Source of the DNA: an uncultured Coriobacteriaceae bacterium
GTDB lineage: Bacteria; Actinomycetota; Coriobacteriia; Coriobacteriales; Atopobiaceae
Reading direction: 5' to 3'
NCBI GenBank assembly: GCA_902773995.1
Contig: CACYGL010000004.1
Location: forward strand, 1-64,000
Length of the DNA stretch: 64,000 nucleotides
Every line of letters starts with the position of its first letter. The first letter of the stretch is position 1. The translations under genes were made by a program, and so were the position numbers. The notes under the pieces were generated by a model. The model saw only the letters and a program-made list of their open reading frames with translations, ran no database searches and was not told the origin of the DNA. Positions 26,706 through 35,547 of this stretch are shown in pieces.

Positions 26706-28031
26706 GTGGCCGAAGACACCGACAGCACGCGGGATCCGCTTGACCCCATTCCCGACGTTGACTGGGCGATGGAGATGGGAGACGCCGAAGACGGACTTGG
26801 GCCCATATCGTATGACCAAGCGAGCGCCAGCGCAGAGGCGGGACATACCCGCGTCATGCCTGTTGCTGCTCCCGGGGCCCGCATGGATGGCACGCAGCCC
26901 AGCCTTTATCGGAGAGATTCTCCCAGTGCAGAGCACGGGTATGCGACAGCCAGCGAAAACGGATATGCCGGGTATACCGGGAGGCCCGATGCGCGAGCTC
27001 AGAAGCCGAGGCGCCGCCCAAAACGGGCCCGGCACGGGTTTCTGAGCTTTATCTTGTGGCTGGTGATGCTCGCATGCCTGGGGCTAATGGCAATCAGGTG
27101 CCTTCCGGCGTCGTACTCCGATGGTCGCGCGGTGCCGGAGCTTGTTTCGTTTGTGCCGGTGCTCTTTGTACCGGTGCTCGCATGCCTGGTTCTGGCTGCG
27201 CTGTGGCGACGCCGGGTTTTGCTCGTTGTGAGTGCAGCGGCTCTCGCAACCATTGCCGTCTGGCACATCGGGTACTTTGTCCCAACGTCGCGCGTGAGCT
27301 CTTCAGCGGTGACGAGCGTGCAGGCGTCGGCCTCTACCAGCGACAACGCCGCGCGCATCATGACGCTCAACACGTACAACGGAAACGCCTCAGCGGCAGA
27401 GATCGTCGCCCTGGTCAAGAGCTACAACGTTGAGGTCCTCTGCCTGGAGGAGCTTACGGATGCCGAGGTGCAGGCGCTGAGCGCGGCGGGGCTCGATGCG
27501 GTTCTGCCGTACCACGTGATTTCCGATGCGGCGTCAGAGATCAACAACGGAGGGCGCAACGGCATCTGGACGGCGGCGCCCATGTCGAATGTCTCCACCA
27601 ACCTACTCCCCATTAACACGAGCTCGATGCCAGCGGCCGATATTGTGGTGGGTGGGACAACGGTGCGCATCGTGGCGGTGCACCCCAACTCGCCCGTGCG
27701 CGGCGCTCAGAGCGAGTGGAGCCAGGGGCTTTCTGTCATCCAGTCGCTTTCTGGGTACAACCATGCCTACCTGCTGTGCGGTGACTTCAACTCGACGTGG
27801 GATCACGCGCGCTTCCGCGAGCTTCTTGGAGACACGTTTGTGGATGCCGGGGAGCAGAGCGGACAGGGGTTCCACATGACATACCCCTCAAGCAGCAAAG
27901 TTCCCTCGCTCATCGAGATCGACCACTTTGTGTATTCGAAGTCCTCTGGCATTGTGGTGAGCAACCTTGAAGCGGTGGCTGTCAGCGGAGCGGACCACCG
28001 AGCACTGATAGGAATCCTCGAAGCGTCCTAG
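26706..28031 (+). CDS. membrane-anchored endonuclease/exonuclease/phosphatase-fold protein
   Basis: About 441 residues. A long disordered cytoplasmic N-terminus (to ~115) is followed by three hydrophobic helices (~115-205) and then an EEP-fold domain facing outside, with MTLNTYNGNASAAEIV, ELTDAEVQAL (the catalytic-type Glu), VAVHPNSP, LCGDFNSTWDH and ADHRALIG at the end. This is the layout of UPF/YafD-like secreted or membrane EEP enzymes. I chose the GTG at 26706 (GAAGGGAG upstream). The substrate is unknown: DNA, phospholipid head groups or other phosphodiesters are all possible. Confidence 0.8.
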   Translation: MAEDTDSTRDPLDPIPDVDWAMEMGDAEDGLGPISYDQASASAEAGHTRVMPVAAPGARMDGTQPSLYRRDSPSAEHGYATASENGYAGYTGRPDARAQKPRRRPKRARHGFLSFILWLVMLACLGLMAIRCLPASYSDGRAVPELVSFVPVLFVPVLACLVLAALWRRRVLLVVSAAALATIAVWHIGYFVPTSRVSSSAVTSVQASASTSDNAARIMTLNTYNGNASAAEIVALVKSYNVEVLCLEELTDAEVQALSAAGLDAVLPYHVISDAASEINNGGRNGIWTAAPMSNVSTNLLPINTSSMPAADIVVGGTTVRIVAVHPNSPVRGAQSEWSQGLSVIQSLSGYNHAYLLCGDFNSTWDHARFRELLGDTFVDAGEQSGQGFHMTYPSSSKVPSLIEIDHFVYSKSSGIVVSNLEAVAVSGADHRALIGILEAS

Positions 28032-28082
28032 GGCGGGGCACCGCAGGTGCCCCGCCCCCTCCCGCGCAACGCGCGGGAGGGG
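28031..28082 (+). terminator. double-hairpin terminator region
   Basis: Two adjacent perfect hairpins, 28031-28042/28046-28057 (12 bp) and 28056-28067/28071-28082 (12 bp), followed by GGTTTG. They end the EEP gene transcript. Confidence 0.75.
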
Positions 28083-28087
28083 GGTTT

Positions 28088-28329
28088 GCATCGAACTCGG
28101 CTCTGTTACACAAAAATTGAGTTATTTGCGCCGAACTGCCCTACGTTACACGTAGTTTCTGGGCAACCCCAAGTAGTGATTGGGCAGTAACCACAACATA
28201 TTGTGTTTATCAAAGCATTTGCCACAATATACAGACTCTAATACCTCGCACTGTCCCAAATACACGTGTAACGAAAGGCAGTTCGGCGCACAAACTCAGG
28301 ATTTTGTGTAACGGAGCCGAGTTCGATGC
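28088..28329. repeat. repeat family A, copy 2: 242-bp nested inverted-repeat element
   Basis: Same plan as the element at 298-540: outer arms 28088-28111 and 28306-28329 pair with one mismatch in 24; inner arms (GCGCCGAACTGCCC then TACGTTACAC, and the inverse at 28264-28290) pair with about three mismatches; the segment between inner and outer arms is also roughly complementary. The ~100-bp core is AT-rich with CACAACATATTGTG and CACAATATAC. Mismatches within this copy are largely matched across its own arms, which points to pressure to keep the hairpin. The right arm ends 10 bp from the stop codon of the nuclease-fold gene at 28340. Confidence 0.8.
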
Positions 28330-28339
28330 ATCGGCGACC

Positions 28340-29314
28340 TTAGCCGAACAGCCGACGCAGGAGCATCGACCTAAGCGCTGCCTCCCGCGCGCTCAGCGGC
28401 TTTCTCCGATAGCCCAACCGCCGCTCAAGCTGCGAGGTCAACGCATTGAGCGCAACCTCATCGCTGGTAATGCCATTTGTCACAACCAGAGGTTTGTAAC
28501 CCACTGACTCAAGCGCGCTCCTTCGACGTTCGTCCTTGGTCTTCTGCTTCGAATTTAAGTGCGTAAGATCGCTGTCGTACTCAACTGTTACGCGTTTGCA
28601 TTCCCAGAGAAAATCTGGCTTCACTTGATCCTGGCCAGCAAGTTCCCTTTGCTCTCCCATCAGTTCAATGGGTTGGTTCATCTCAAAACCTCTAAGCTCA
28701 GCACCACCGCGACGCCTTGAAAGATTGAAGTACACCGCCAAAGCCGTCTCACGAGGTGAATTGGAGTTTGCGACGGCAAGTTCAAGAGCAGAGTCTGCCC
28801 GGATTGAGCCTCGAACTCCCAGCGCCTTTGAGGCACGGATATATTTCGTCAGCTCCCCGTGCGTGATCAACGGGGCAAGATCGACATCCCATCCCTTTTC
28901 CAGCTGGTCAGAGAGTCCGTAAGTGCCAAGCATTTCCATGGCAACCATCGCAAGCTCAACGTCATCCCAGATGCTTGCCAGCTGAACCAGAACCGCGGGC
29001 ATTCGGTATATGTACATCCGCTCGTCGACCCTGAATAGCCCCTCGCCAACCGCCGGCCCGGCCCATCGGTGATCCCTGATAAGCGGGCAGTTATGCCGAG
29101 CGTCTCTCTCACCAATAACGACATCCAGCGGTCCGTCGCAGCAGCAGATTTCCAGCGCCCTGCGTGCCCGCTCCGTTAACGTCAAGTTCCCCGCGCCGAA
29201 CACCACACCAGGCTCCTCCTGTGCCGCCGCGTCACGATTTACCAGCTGTGCCACTCGCGCCGACCGCCAGAAGCTAAGCGCTGACTCAAACCCAATAACC
29301 AGACGCGTACCCAT
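28340..29314 (-). CDS. Vsr/DUF559-like nuclease-fold protein (homologue 1 of 3)
   Basis: 324 residues. The N-terminus (VIGFESALSFWR) and middle part (YRMPAVLVQLASIWDDVELA, NSPRETALAVYFNL) match the layout of the protein encoded at 37217-38413. The C-terminal ~100 residues look like a Vsr/DUF559 restriction-endonuclease fold: KPDFLWECKRVTVEYDSD, then KDERRRSALESVGY and VVTNG. The candidate metal-binding acids are the Asp/Glu in those motifs. It is homologous in plan to an AbiEi-like protein at 54222. It is flanked at its 3' end by repeat A2. Function unknown: defence, a TA-like role or repeat maintenance are options. Confidence 0.7.
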   Translation of the reverse strand: MGTRLVIGFESALSFWRSARVAQLVNRDAAAQEEPGVVFGAGNLTLTERARRALEICCCDGPLDVVIGERDARHNCPLIRDHRWAGPAVGEGLFRVDERMYIYRMPAVLVQLASIWDDVELAMVAMEMLGTYGLSDQLEKGWDVDLAPLITHGELTKYIRASKALGVRGSIRADSALELAVANSNSPRETALAVYFNLSRRRGGAELRGFEMNQPIELMGEQRELAGQDQVKPDFLWECKRVTVEYDSDLTHLNSKQKTKDERRRSALESVGYKPLVVTNGITSDEVALNALTSQLERRLGYRRKPLSAREAALRSMLLRRLFG

Positions 29315-29381
29315 GCACCGTCACCCCCTGAACCTAGATAGGAAGCCGTCAGCCACGTGCAAGACTTCCTCGGAAGACGAA

Positions 29382-29410
29382 CGAGGCCGGCTCATAGAGC
29401 CGGCCTCGAT
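29382..29410 (-). terminator. hairpin downstream of the EF-G-like gene
   Basis: GAGGCCGGCTC-TAT-GAGCCGGCCTC (minus strand) is a near-perfect ~11-bp stem, followed by a weak T-rich stretch (GTTCGTCTT). It lies ~45 bp after the stop of the gene at 29452. Confidence 0.6.
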
Positions 29411-29451
29411 ACCACTATGTACCTGGCAGAACGCCAAGCGTATCCCTACAA

Positions 29452-31527
29452 CTACTTCTCGCCGGCGGCGCGCTTCTCGGCGTACTCGGCGGCAAGCTTT
29501 GCCTGGATGTCATGCGGCACCTGCTCGTAGCCCGAGAGCTCCATCTCGAACTCGCCCGTACCACGCGAGAGCGAGCGCAGGCGCGTGGCGTAGTCCGTGA
29601 CCTCGGCGTACGGGATGGTTGCCTCGATGGTAGTCTCGCCCGCGGCAACGCCTGTACCAGCGGACATGCCCTCAACGCGACCACGCGAGGCGGAAACGTC
29701 GCCCATCACGGAGCCAGCGTAGCTGTCTGGCACGGTGATGCGCAGGTGCGCCATAGGCTCGAGAAGCACCGGCTCGGCCTGGGCAACGGCCTTCTGGAAG
29801 CCAATACGTGCCGCCGTCTTGAACGCCATCTCGTTGGAGTCCACAGGGTGATACGAGCCATCGTACACGGCAACCTTGACGTCGATCATGGGGTATCCAG
29901 CCAGCACGCCTTCGCGCATGGTCTCCTGCACGCCCTTGTCGATGGCCGGGATAAAGCCACGCGGAATGTGCCCGCCCACAACCTCGTCCACAAACTCGTA
30001 GCCGTTGCCGGGGTTGGGCTCGATGCGCAGCCAGCAGTCACCGTACTGGCCAGCGCCGCCGGTCTGCTTCTTGTGGCGACCCTGGGCAGAAGCCACGCGT
30101 CGAATGGTCTCGCGATACGGAATCCGCAGAGCCACGGTGTGTGCCGTCACGCCCGCGCGATCCTCGAGGCGATCAAGCAGCACGCTCACCTGCGCCTCAC
30201 CAATGGCCGAGATAACCGTCTGACCGGTGTCCTCGTCGCGCTCAACCTTGAGCGTGGGGTCGGCATCGGCTGCTTTCTCGAGAAACGCGTACAGCTTGCC
30301 CTCGGTGCCGCGCTTATCAGGCTCGATTGCGATGCGGTAGAGAGAGTTGGGGAAGCGGAACGCCGCAGCCTCGACCTTGCCGGTGACGGAAAGCGTGTCG
30401 CCCGTCATGGCCTCGAGCTTGGGCACCACCACGATGTCGCCGGCCGCCGCAGACTGAACCTCCTCGGTCTCACGACCGCACATGAGGTAGAGGTGCCCCA
30501 GGCGCTCAGTCTTGCGCGTGCGCGCGTTGGTGAGCTCGATGCCCGGCGTAAGCGTGCCCGCCAGAACCTTGAGGAAGGAGAGGCGCCCGTTCTGCGGGTC
30601 GTTGAGGCTCTTGAAGGCAAAGGCAACGGGGCGGTCGTCGTCCGGCGAGATATCGAGCTGCTCGCCATTGACCAGCGGGATGCGACCAAAGTCCGCCATC
30701 GTGGGGAACCAGCCAACAATGGCGTCCATAAGCGAGAAGAGGCCCTCCTCGCGCACGCAGGAGCCAGCAAAGACGGGGACAAACACGCGCTCGGCCATGG
30801 CCTTGCCGAGAAGTCCTTCGAGCTCGGCCTGGGTGATCTCGCCGCCCTCGAGGTAGCGCATCATGAGCTCGTCGTCGGCCTCGACCACAAGCTCGGTGAG
30901 GTTGGCGCGCGCCTCGTCAGCGGCGTCCTTGTACTCGGCCGGGACGTCGGTCACCACGGGCTTGCCGCCCTCGAGGTGGCGCGCCTTCATGTGGACCACG
31001 TCGATGACGCCGCCAAACGCGTCACCGGTACCCATGGGAATGGTGACGGCGCCCAGGTTATTGCCATAGTGCTCGCGCAGCGCCTCAAGCGTCACGTCGT
31101 AGTCTGCGTCCGGCCTGTCGCAGCGGTTCACGAAGATGGCACGCGCAAGCGAGAGGTTCTCGGCCGCATACCACAGGCGCGTGGTCACGGTGCCAAGGCC
31201 GCCCGCCGCGTCAACCACAAAGAGCGCCGTCTCGCACGCGCTCATGGCCGCGTAGGCATCACCGACAAAGTCCGGGTAGCAGGGCGCATCAAGCACGTTG
31301 ATCCGGGTGTCCCCCCAGACGACGGGGGCAGTGGTGGTGGAGATCGAGAAGCCGCGCTCGCCCTCCTCCGCGTCGTAATCAAGCGTGGGCTTGGTGCCGG
31401 CGTGACCGCCCAGACGGGTCGTCTTGCCCGTCAGGTGCAGCATGGCCTCGGCCAGCATGGTCTTGCCCACGCCGCCTTGGCCCACAAGGACCACGTTCTT
31501 GACCTTCTCAGTGCCCTTTGTAGCCAT
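29452..31527 (-). CDS. elongation factor G-like GTPase (EF-G paralogue)
   Basis: About 691 residues with the full EF-G order: G domain, domain II, III, IV and V. G1 is GQGGVGKT and G4 reads NRCD instead of NKxD. G3 reads DAPCYPDF where EF-G has DxPGHxDF, so the Gly that contacts the gamma-phosphate is replaced by Cys, and the switch I RGITI is RGFSI. It is therefore a divergent paralogue of the FusA2/'EF-G-like' kind rather than the main EF-G. Such paralogues act in ribosome protection, recycling or are unassigned. GAGGAGGAACC before the ATG at 31527 fixes the start. Confidence 0.88.
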   Translation of the reverse strand: MATKGTEKVKNVVLVGQGGVGKTMLAEAMLHLTGKTTRLGGHAGTKPTLDYDAEEGERGFSISTTTAPVVWGDTRINVLDAPCYPDFVGDAYAAMSACETALFVVDAAGGLGTVTTRLWYAAENLSLARAIFVNRCDRPDADYDVTLEALREHYGNNLGAVTIPMGTGDAFGGVIDVVHMKARHLEGGKPVVTDVPAEYKDAADEARANLTELVVEADDELMMRYLEGGEITQAELEGLLGKAMAERVFVPVFAGSCVREEGLFSLMDAIVGWFPTMADFGRIPLVNGEQLDISPDDDRPVAFAFKSLNDPQNGRLSFLKVLAGTLTPGIELTNARTRKTERLGHLYLMCGRETEEVQSAAAGDIVVVPKLEAMTGDTLSVTGKVEAAAFRFPNSLYRIAIEPDKRGTEGKLYAFLEKAADADPTLKVERDEDTGQTVISAIGEAQVSVLLDRLEDRAGVTAHTVALRIPYRETIRRVASAQGRHKKQTGGAGQYGDCWLRIEPNPGNGYEFVDEVVGGHIPRGFIPAIDKGVQETMREGVLAGYPMIDVKVAVYDGSYHPVDSNEMAFKTAARIGFQKAVAQAEPVLLEPMAHLRITVPDSYAGSVMGDVSASRGRVEGMSAGTGVAAGETTIEATIPYAEVTDYATRLRSLSRGTGEFEMELSGYEQVPHDIQAKLAAEYAEKRAAGEK

Positions 31528-31760
31528 GGTTCCTCCTCGAGCCGCATGCCAGGGCGGCATCGCCGAGGAGAAGCGCAACGGCGAAGCCACCGTGCCTTTG
31601 TCACTGCGCGGCATCTGCCGCGCGTTGGCTTCACCTTACCCGCGCGAGCTGCGACGGATTCGCACGCATCGGGCAGCGTGGGCGCATGCGCCGCAGGCGC
31701 GATGCCGCAGGCGAGAAGAACGGCGCGTTCGCAGTCCGCACCACTCGCTACCGCAACGCA

Positions 31761-31791
31761 AAACGGCCCCGGACACGAGGTCCGGGGCCGC
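31761..31791 (-). terminator. rho-independent terminator after the radical SAM gene
   Basis: An 11-bp perfect stem CGGCCCCGGAC/GTCCGGGGCCG with a 5-nt loop, followed by TTTT on the minus strand. Confidence 0.9.
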
Positions 31792-31825
31792 GGGTCGCAA
31801 CGTACCAAAAGCAAACCAGCCGCAG

Positions 31826-33298
31826 CTAGTCCTGCTTGACGGCCTCCTCGGCCTTGGCGTCCTCCTCGGCGATGAGCTTTGCCTTGAGGGAGATCTTCTC
31901 GTTGGACATCTTGTCCGCGTAGATCTTCTTGCCGGTGGGGTGCTCCTCAAGCCACAGGCGCTCGGCCTCGGGCGCCCACTTCTCGGCGTAGGGCGTGGTG
32001 CGGGCGCAAAGGTGATCGACGTCCTCCGGCGAGATGTACTCCGTGGACTTGGCGTCCGCCTCGTGCACGATCTTGGGCAGGATCTCGGGGTTCTCGAGCA
32101 TGGGGCAAGGACGCAGCATGTTGTCGTTCCAGGGGTAGTTCTCGCGATACGCCTGGAAGACGGGCTGGTGCAGGCAGTCGAGGAGGTCCTGCTCCTTAAT
32201 GTTGGCGTTGGAGTAGTGAATGAAGACGCACGGCTCAACGTCGCCCTTGGCGTTGATGTGGCAGAACACACGACCGCCGGCGATGCAGCCACCAACGTAC
32301 TCGCCGTCGTTCTGGAAGTCCATCGCAAAGATGGGCTTGCCACCGGTGATGCCGCGCACCTCGCGGATGCGGTGCAGCATGTACTCGCGCTGCTCGACGG
32401 TGGGCATGAGGTCGGCGTTGGCGCCTTCGCCCACGGGCATGTAGTGGAAGTACCAGGCCCAACGGGCGCCCTTGTTGATGATGAGGTCAAGGTACTCGTC
32501 AGACGTGACGGTCTCGGTGTTGGCGCGGGTGTAGGCCGTGGAGGTACCAAAGAGCAGGCCGTTCTTGTGGAGGAGGTCCATGGCGCGCATGACCTCGTCA
32601 TAGGAGCCGTCGCCGCGGCGCGCGTCGTTGGTGTCCTCGTAGCCCTCGAGGGAGATGGAGAACACAATGTTGCCCAGACGCTTGACCTCGTCACAGAACG
32701 GCTGGTCGATGAGGGAGGCGTTGGTGAAGATGTTGAAGAGGCAGTCGTTGTGCTCCTCGGCAAGGCGCAGGACGTCCTTCTTGCGCACCAGGGGCTCGCC
32801 GCCGGTCATCATGTAGAGGTGGCAGCCAAGCTCGGAGCCCTGCGTGACAATCTTGTCGCACTCCTCGTACGTGAGGTTCTGCCACTTCTCGTAGTCAGCA
32901 GACCAGCAGCCAATGCAGTGCTTGTTGCACGCGCTGGTGGGGTCAAAGATGATGATCCAGGGCACGTTGCACTGGTACTTGTCGGCGTTGGCCGTGGTGT
33001 TGCGCAGGCCGCGGAAGGCGGACTCGTAGCCGCCGTTGAGCACGACGGTCTTGAGCACGTGCGGATCGGTCTCGTCGATGACGCTCCAGAGGAACTGCTC
33101 CCACTTGGAGCCGGGATAGAGGCCAGCCTTCAGGCCGCGCGTGACGCCAGGAGCGGTGTCCTTGAGCAGGTTGCCTGCCATGTTGATGAGCTTGTCGAGG
33201 TTCTTCTCGCGATCATCGCCAGAGGCGGCCTTGATGATCTGGTCGAGCGCGACGCTGAACGCCTTGCGCTCTGCCGCGTGAGCAATCTTTGACTGCAT
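31826..33298 (-). CDS. radical SAM protein, B12-free SPASM-like family
   Basis: About 490 residues. The 4Fe-4S/SAM motif is CNKHCIGC near residue 125, preceded by FDPTSA and followed by MTGGEPLVRK (the GGE motif). Cys residues in GGCIAGGRVFCHI, VEPCVF and RPCPML later suggest auxiliary clusters as in SPASM proteins. Family members described as 'radical SAM protein' or 'heme/peptide modification' enzymes share this form, but the substrate cannot be read from sequence. AAGGGAG before the ATG fixes the start. It is monocistronic, with its own terminator. Confidence 0.85.
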   Translation of the reverse strand: MQSKIAHAAERKAFSVALDQIIKAASGDDREKNLDKLINMAGNLLKDTAPGVTRGLKAGLYPGSKWEQFLWSVIDETDPHVLKTVVLNGGYESAFRGLRNTTANADKYQCNVPWIIIFDPTSACNKHCIGCWSADYEKWQNLTYEECDKIVTQGSELGCHLYMMTGGEPLVRKKDVLRLAEEHNDCLFNIFTNASLIDQPFCDEVKRLGNIVFSISLEGYEDTNDARRGDGSYDEVMRAMDLLHKNGLLFGTSTAYTRANTETVTSDEYLDLIINKGARWAWYFHYMPVGEGANADLMPTVEQREYMLHRIREVRGITGGKPIFAMDFQNDGEYVGGCIAGGRVFCHINAKGDVEPCVFIHYSNANIKEQDLLDCLHQPVFQAYRENYPWNDNMLRPCPMLENPEILPKIVHEADAKSTEYISPEDVDHLCARTTPYAEKWAPEAERLWLEEHPTGKKIYADKMSNEKISLKAKLIAEEDAKAEEAVKQD

Positions 33299-33512
33299 TA
33301 CGTGCTCCCTTGCTAATGCGCTTCCCTGTACGCAGATTTTTGACCTGCGTTTAAATCTGAGAGAACTATACGCCCGCCAAGTCAAACATACAAGCAAATT
33401 TTGGCCCCTGCGCTGGGACTACGTAGTTGGCAGGGCGCAAGCGCCCCAACGCGTTTGGTGCGTGTATGCTGAGAGTCACACATGCACCAACCGCCGCGTT
33501 GACTGGAGACCC

Positions 33513-34694
33513 ATGGGATATCGCACCTACACCTGCCCCATCGCAAAGTCCTGCGGTGGCTGTGAGTGGCTGGCGGTACCCTATCCCATCCAGCTCGAGC
33601 GCAAGCAGGCGCTGGTGGAGGACGTGCTGGGGCGCGCGGTGCACCAGGACCACGCAACGCTCGAGAAGATCTGCGGCATGGACGAGCCGCGCAGCTACCG
33701 GCACAAGGCGGCCACGCCGTTTGCGCCGGGCTCGCGCGGGCGCGTGCGCTGCGGGTTCTACGCCGCGGGTACGCACCGCATTGTGCCATGCTCGTCGTGC
33801 CTGGTCGAGGCGCCCGGTACGCGAGACGTGCTCAACGCCGTGGCCCGCGCGGCCGAGAGGTGCAACATCCCTGCCTACCAGGAGGACCGCGGGACCGGCG
33901 TGCTGCGCCATGCCGTGGTTCGCATGGGCTACGCCACCAAGGAATGCCTGCTCACCGTTGTTACCAACGGGCCAAGGCTGCCGCGCGCCGAGAAGTTCGT
34001 GAACGACATACGCCGCAATCAGCCGCAGGTCACAAGTATTGTCCAGAACATCAACGAGCGTCGGACCAACGCGATTCTCGGCCGTGAGTGCATCACGCTG
34101 TACGGCCCGGGCGTCATGCACGACCGGCTGCTGGGCTGCTCGTTTGAGATTGGGCCCACGAGCTTCTACCAGACCAACCCCGCGCAGACCGAGGTGCTGT
34201 ACCGGCTGGCCATTGCCGGGGCGGGCATTATGCCCGGCATGCGGGTGCTCGACGCGTACTGCGGCACAGGGACCATCGGCATCTGCGCCGCGCACGAGTG
34301 CCCGGACGTGGAGGTTGTGGGCGTGGAACAGGTTGGCGGCGCGGTCGCGGCGGCGCGGCGCAACGGCATTGCCAACGGACTGGACAAGCGCTGCCGCTTT
34401 GTGCGCGCGGACGCCACGGAGTACTTGGTTGCCGCGGCGCGAAACGGGCGCGCGGAGCAATTCGACGCGCTGATCATGGACCCGCCGCGCGCGGGCTCGA
34501 CACCCGAGTTCCTCTCGGCGGTATGCGCGCTTGGGCCCGAGCGCGTGTCGTACGTCTCGTGCAACGTGCTCACGCAGGCGCGCGACATCGAGCTGCTGCG
34601 CGAGGGCGGCTACCGGCTTGAGCGCGTGCAGCCGGTGGACATGTTCCCGCACACCAAGCACGTTGAGTGCGTCGCGACGCTCGTGCGGAGGTAG
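33513..34694 (+). CDS. 23S rRNA (uracil-C5)-methyltransferase, RlmD/RumA family
   Basis: About 393 residues. Fe-S Cys motif CPIAKSCGGC at residues ~8-17, with a further Cys pair (VPCSSC). The SAM-binding motif is VLDAYCGTGTIG, followed by DPPRAG (motif IV) and the catalytic Cys in YVSCNVLTQARD. It makes 5-methyluridine in 23S rRNA, or in tRNA in TrmA-like members. A TRAM domain is not obvious, so the shorter RlmD/RlmCD-like form is likely. I chose the ATG at 33513 (GGAG upstream) because the frame upstream lacks similarity. Confidence 0.88.
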   Translation: MGYRTYTCPIAKSCGGCEWLAVPYPIQLERKQALVEDVLGRAVHQDHATLEKICGMDEPRSYRHKAATPFAPGSRGRVRCGFYAAGTHRIVPCSSCLVEAPGTRDVLNAVARAAERCNIPAYQEDRGTGVLRHAVVRMGYATKECLLTVVTNGPRLPRAEKFVNDIRRNQPQVTSIVQNINERRTNAILGRECITLYGPGVMHDRLLGCSFEIGPTSFYQTNPAQTEVLYRLAIAGAGIMPGMRVLDAYCGTGTIGICAAHECPDVEVVGVEQVGGAVAAARRNGIANGLDKRCRFVRADATEYLVAAARNGRAEQFDALIMDPPRAGSTPEFLSAVCALGPERVSYVSCNVLTQARDIELLREGGYRLERVQPVDMFPHTKHVECVATLVRR

Positions 34695-34735
34695 CGGGGC
34701 GACCCGGGGCGGACCGGCGCGGCGCCCTTCTCGGC

Positions 34736-34793
34736 GCTGGTCCCAGCGCTGGCCCCGGGCTGGTCCCAGCGCTGGCCCCGGGCTGGTCCCGGG
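34736..34793 (+). repeat. 23-bp tandem repeat (2.5 copies)
   Basis: The unit of 23 bp begins GCTGGTCCCAGCGCTGG and ends CCCCGG. It occurs at 34736-34758, exactly again at 34759-34781, and half again to 34793. It is GC-rich and internally self-complementary. It follows the methyltransferase gene and may act as a terminator or be a slippage-prone array. Confidence 0.8.
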
Positions 34794-34804
34794 CTAGCAA
34801 TTCT

Positions 34805-34882
34805 AAATGTGCGCAAACAGGTTTGATATTGGCCGAAATTGACGGTTAACAGCAGAAATCGTTGCGCAATTGTACACATTTT
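34805..34882. repeat. repeat family B, copy 1: ~78-bp element
   Basis: It begins AAATGTGCGCAA and ends TTGTACACATTT, with TTTGATATTGGCCGAAATTG inside. Copy 2 (37093-37168) has the same length and differs at 8 of 76 positions by my hand alignment. Copies 1 and 2, in the same orientation, bracket the membrane sigma-factor gene; copy 3 at 38501 is divergent but keeps the ends. Confidence 0.85.
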
Positions 34883-34953
34883 GCTGACATAGGACCCCTG
34901 GGGAGAAGGTCTCGCTGGCGAGAAGGTCTCTTGTAGGCCTGCTCGGGCGACTT

Positions 34954-35547
34954 CTACTCGCTGGCCACTGGCGTTGAGGGCGCAGTGCTCGCCATTCCGC
35001 CGCCAAGAGCCGTGAGCGCAGAGAGGTCCGAGATGTCTGTGAAGACGATCTTCTCGGCAAGCTCTGACGGGGTACTTGTGCCGTCAAGCGCGGTCTCAAC
35101 GAGGGAGGAGCCCTGCACCTCGACGCTCGAGAGGCTCAGGGTGGCCGCGCTATTGGGGGTCGCCGAGTCTCCCTCCTGCGACTCGCTGTAGACGCGCTTG
35201 TACGCACCCGCGCCGCTCGTGGTTGCATAGAGGTCGCTCGCCCCGGCGTAGCCCGCGCTAGTGCTTGCGGGCAGGGTAACGACGCCGTCGAGCTTCTCGG
35301 CCACGCCATCGCCTGCCTTGTAGGTAAAGACGAGCACGTTCCACTGGTAGACGGGCTCGGAGGGCGTGGTTGCCGCCTGGCGTACCAGGAGCTCGGGGTG
35401 GCCGTCGCCGTCGAGGTCCTGCAGTGCATACTGCGGACTCACCGACCCATCGGTAATAGCGGTCATGGGGAAGCCAAAGTTGGGGTTGGAGAAGTCGTAG
35501 GCGCCGGCCGCCACGTCCTGGAGAACCGCCTGGTAGGCGTTGACCAT
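34954..35547 (-). CDS. extracytoplasmic C-terminal part of the membrane sigma-factor protein (frameshifted off)
   Basis: 197 codons from the first in-frame ATG, beginning MVNAYQAVLQDVAAGAYDF. It is the natural C-terminal domain of the protein encoded at 35463-36779: 14 codons of linker with coding character (AEEPAAPEFDNAA) precede this ATG, and the two frames join if one C is added in a run of four (GGGG at 35587-35590 on the plus strand). The domain contains a calcium-type motif (DLDGDGHPELL) and looks secreted. No domain family recognised. It is probably not translated on its own, since no ribosome site precedes the ATG. Confidence 0.6.
   Translation of the reverse strand: MVNAYQAVLQDVAAGAYDFSNPNFGFPMTAITDGSVSPQYALQDLDGDGHPELLVRQAATTPSEPVYQWNVLVFTYKAGDGVAEKLDGVVTLPASTSAGYAGASDLYATTSGAGAYKRVYSESQEGDSATPNSAATLSLSSVEVQGSSLVETALDGTSTPSELAEKIVFTDISDLSALTALGGGMASTAPSTPVASE

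Noticed and set aside
29512-31839. 775-codon plus-strand ORF opposite the EF-G-like gene
   Set aside because: Shadow frame; the minus strand has all EF-G domains and a strong ribosome site.
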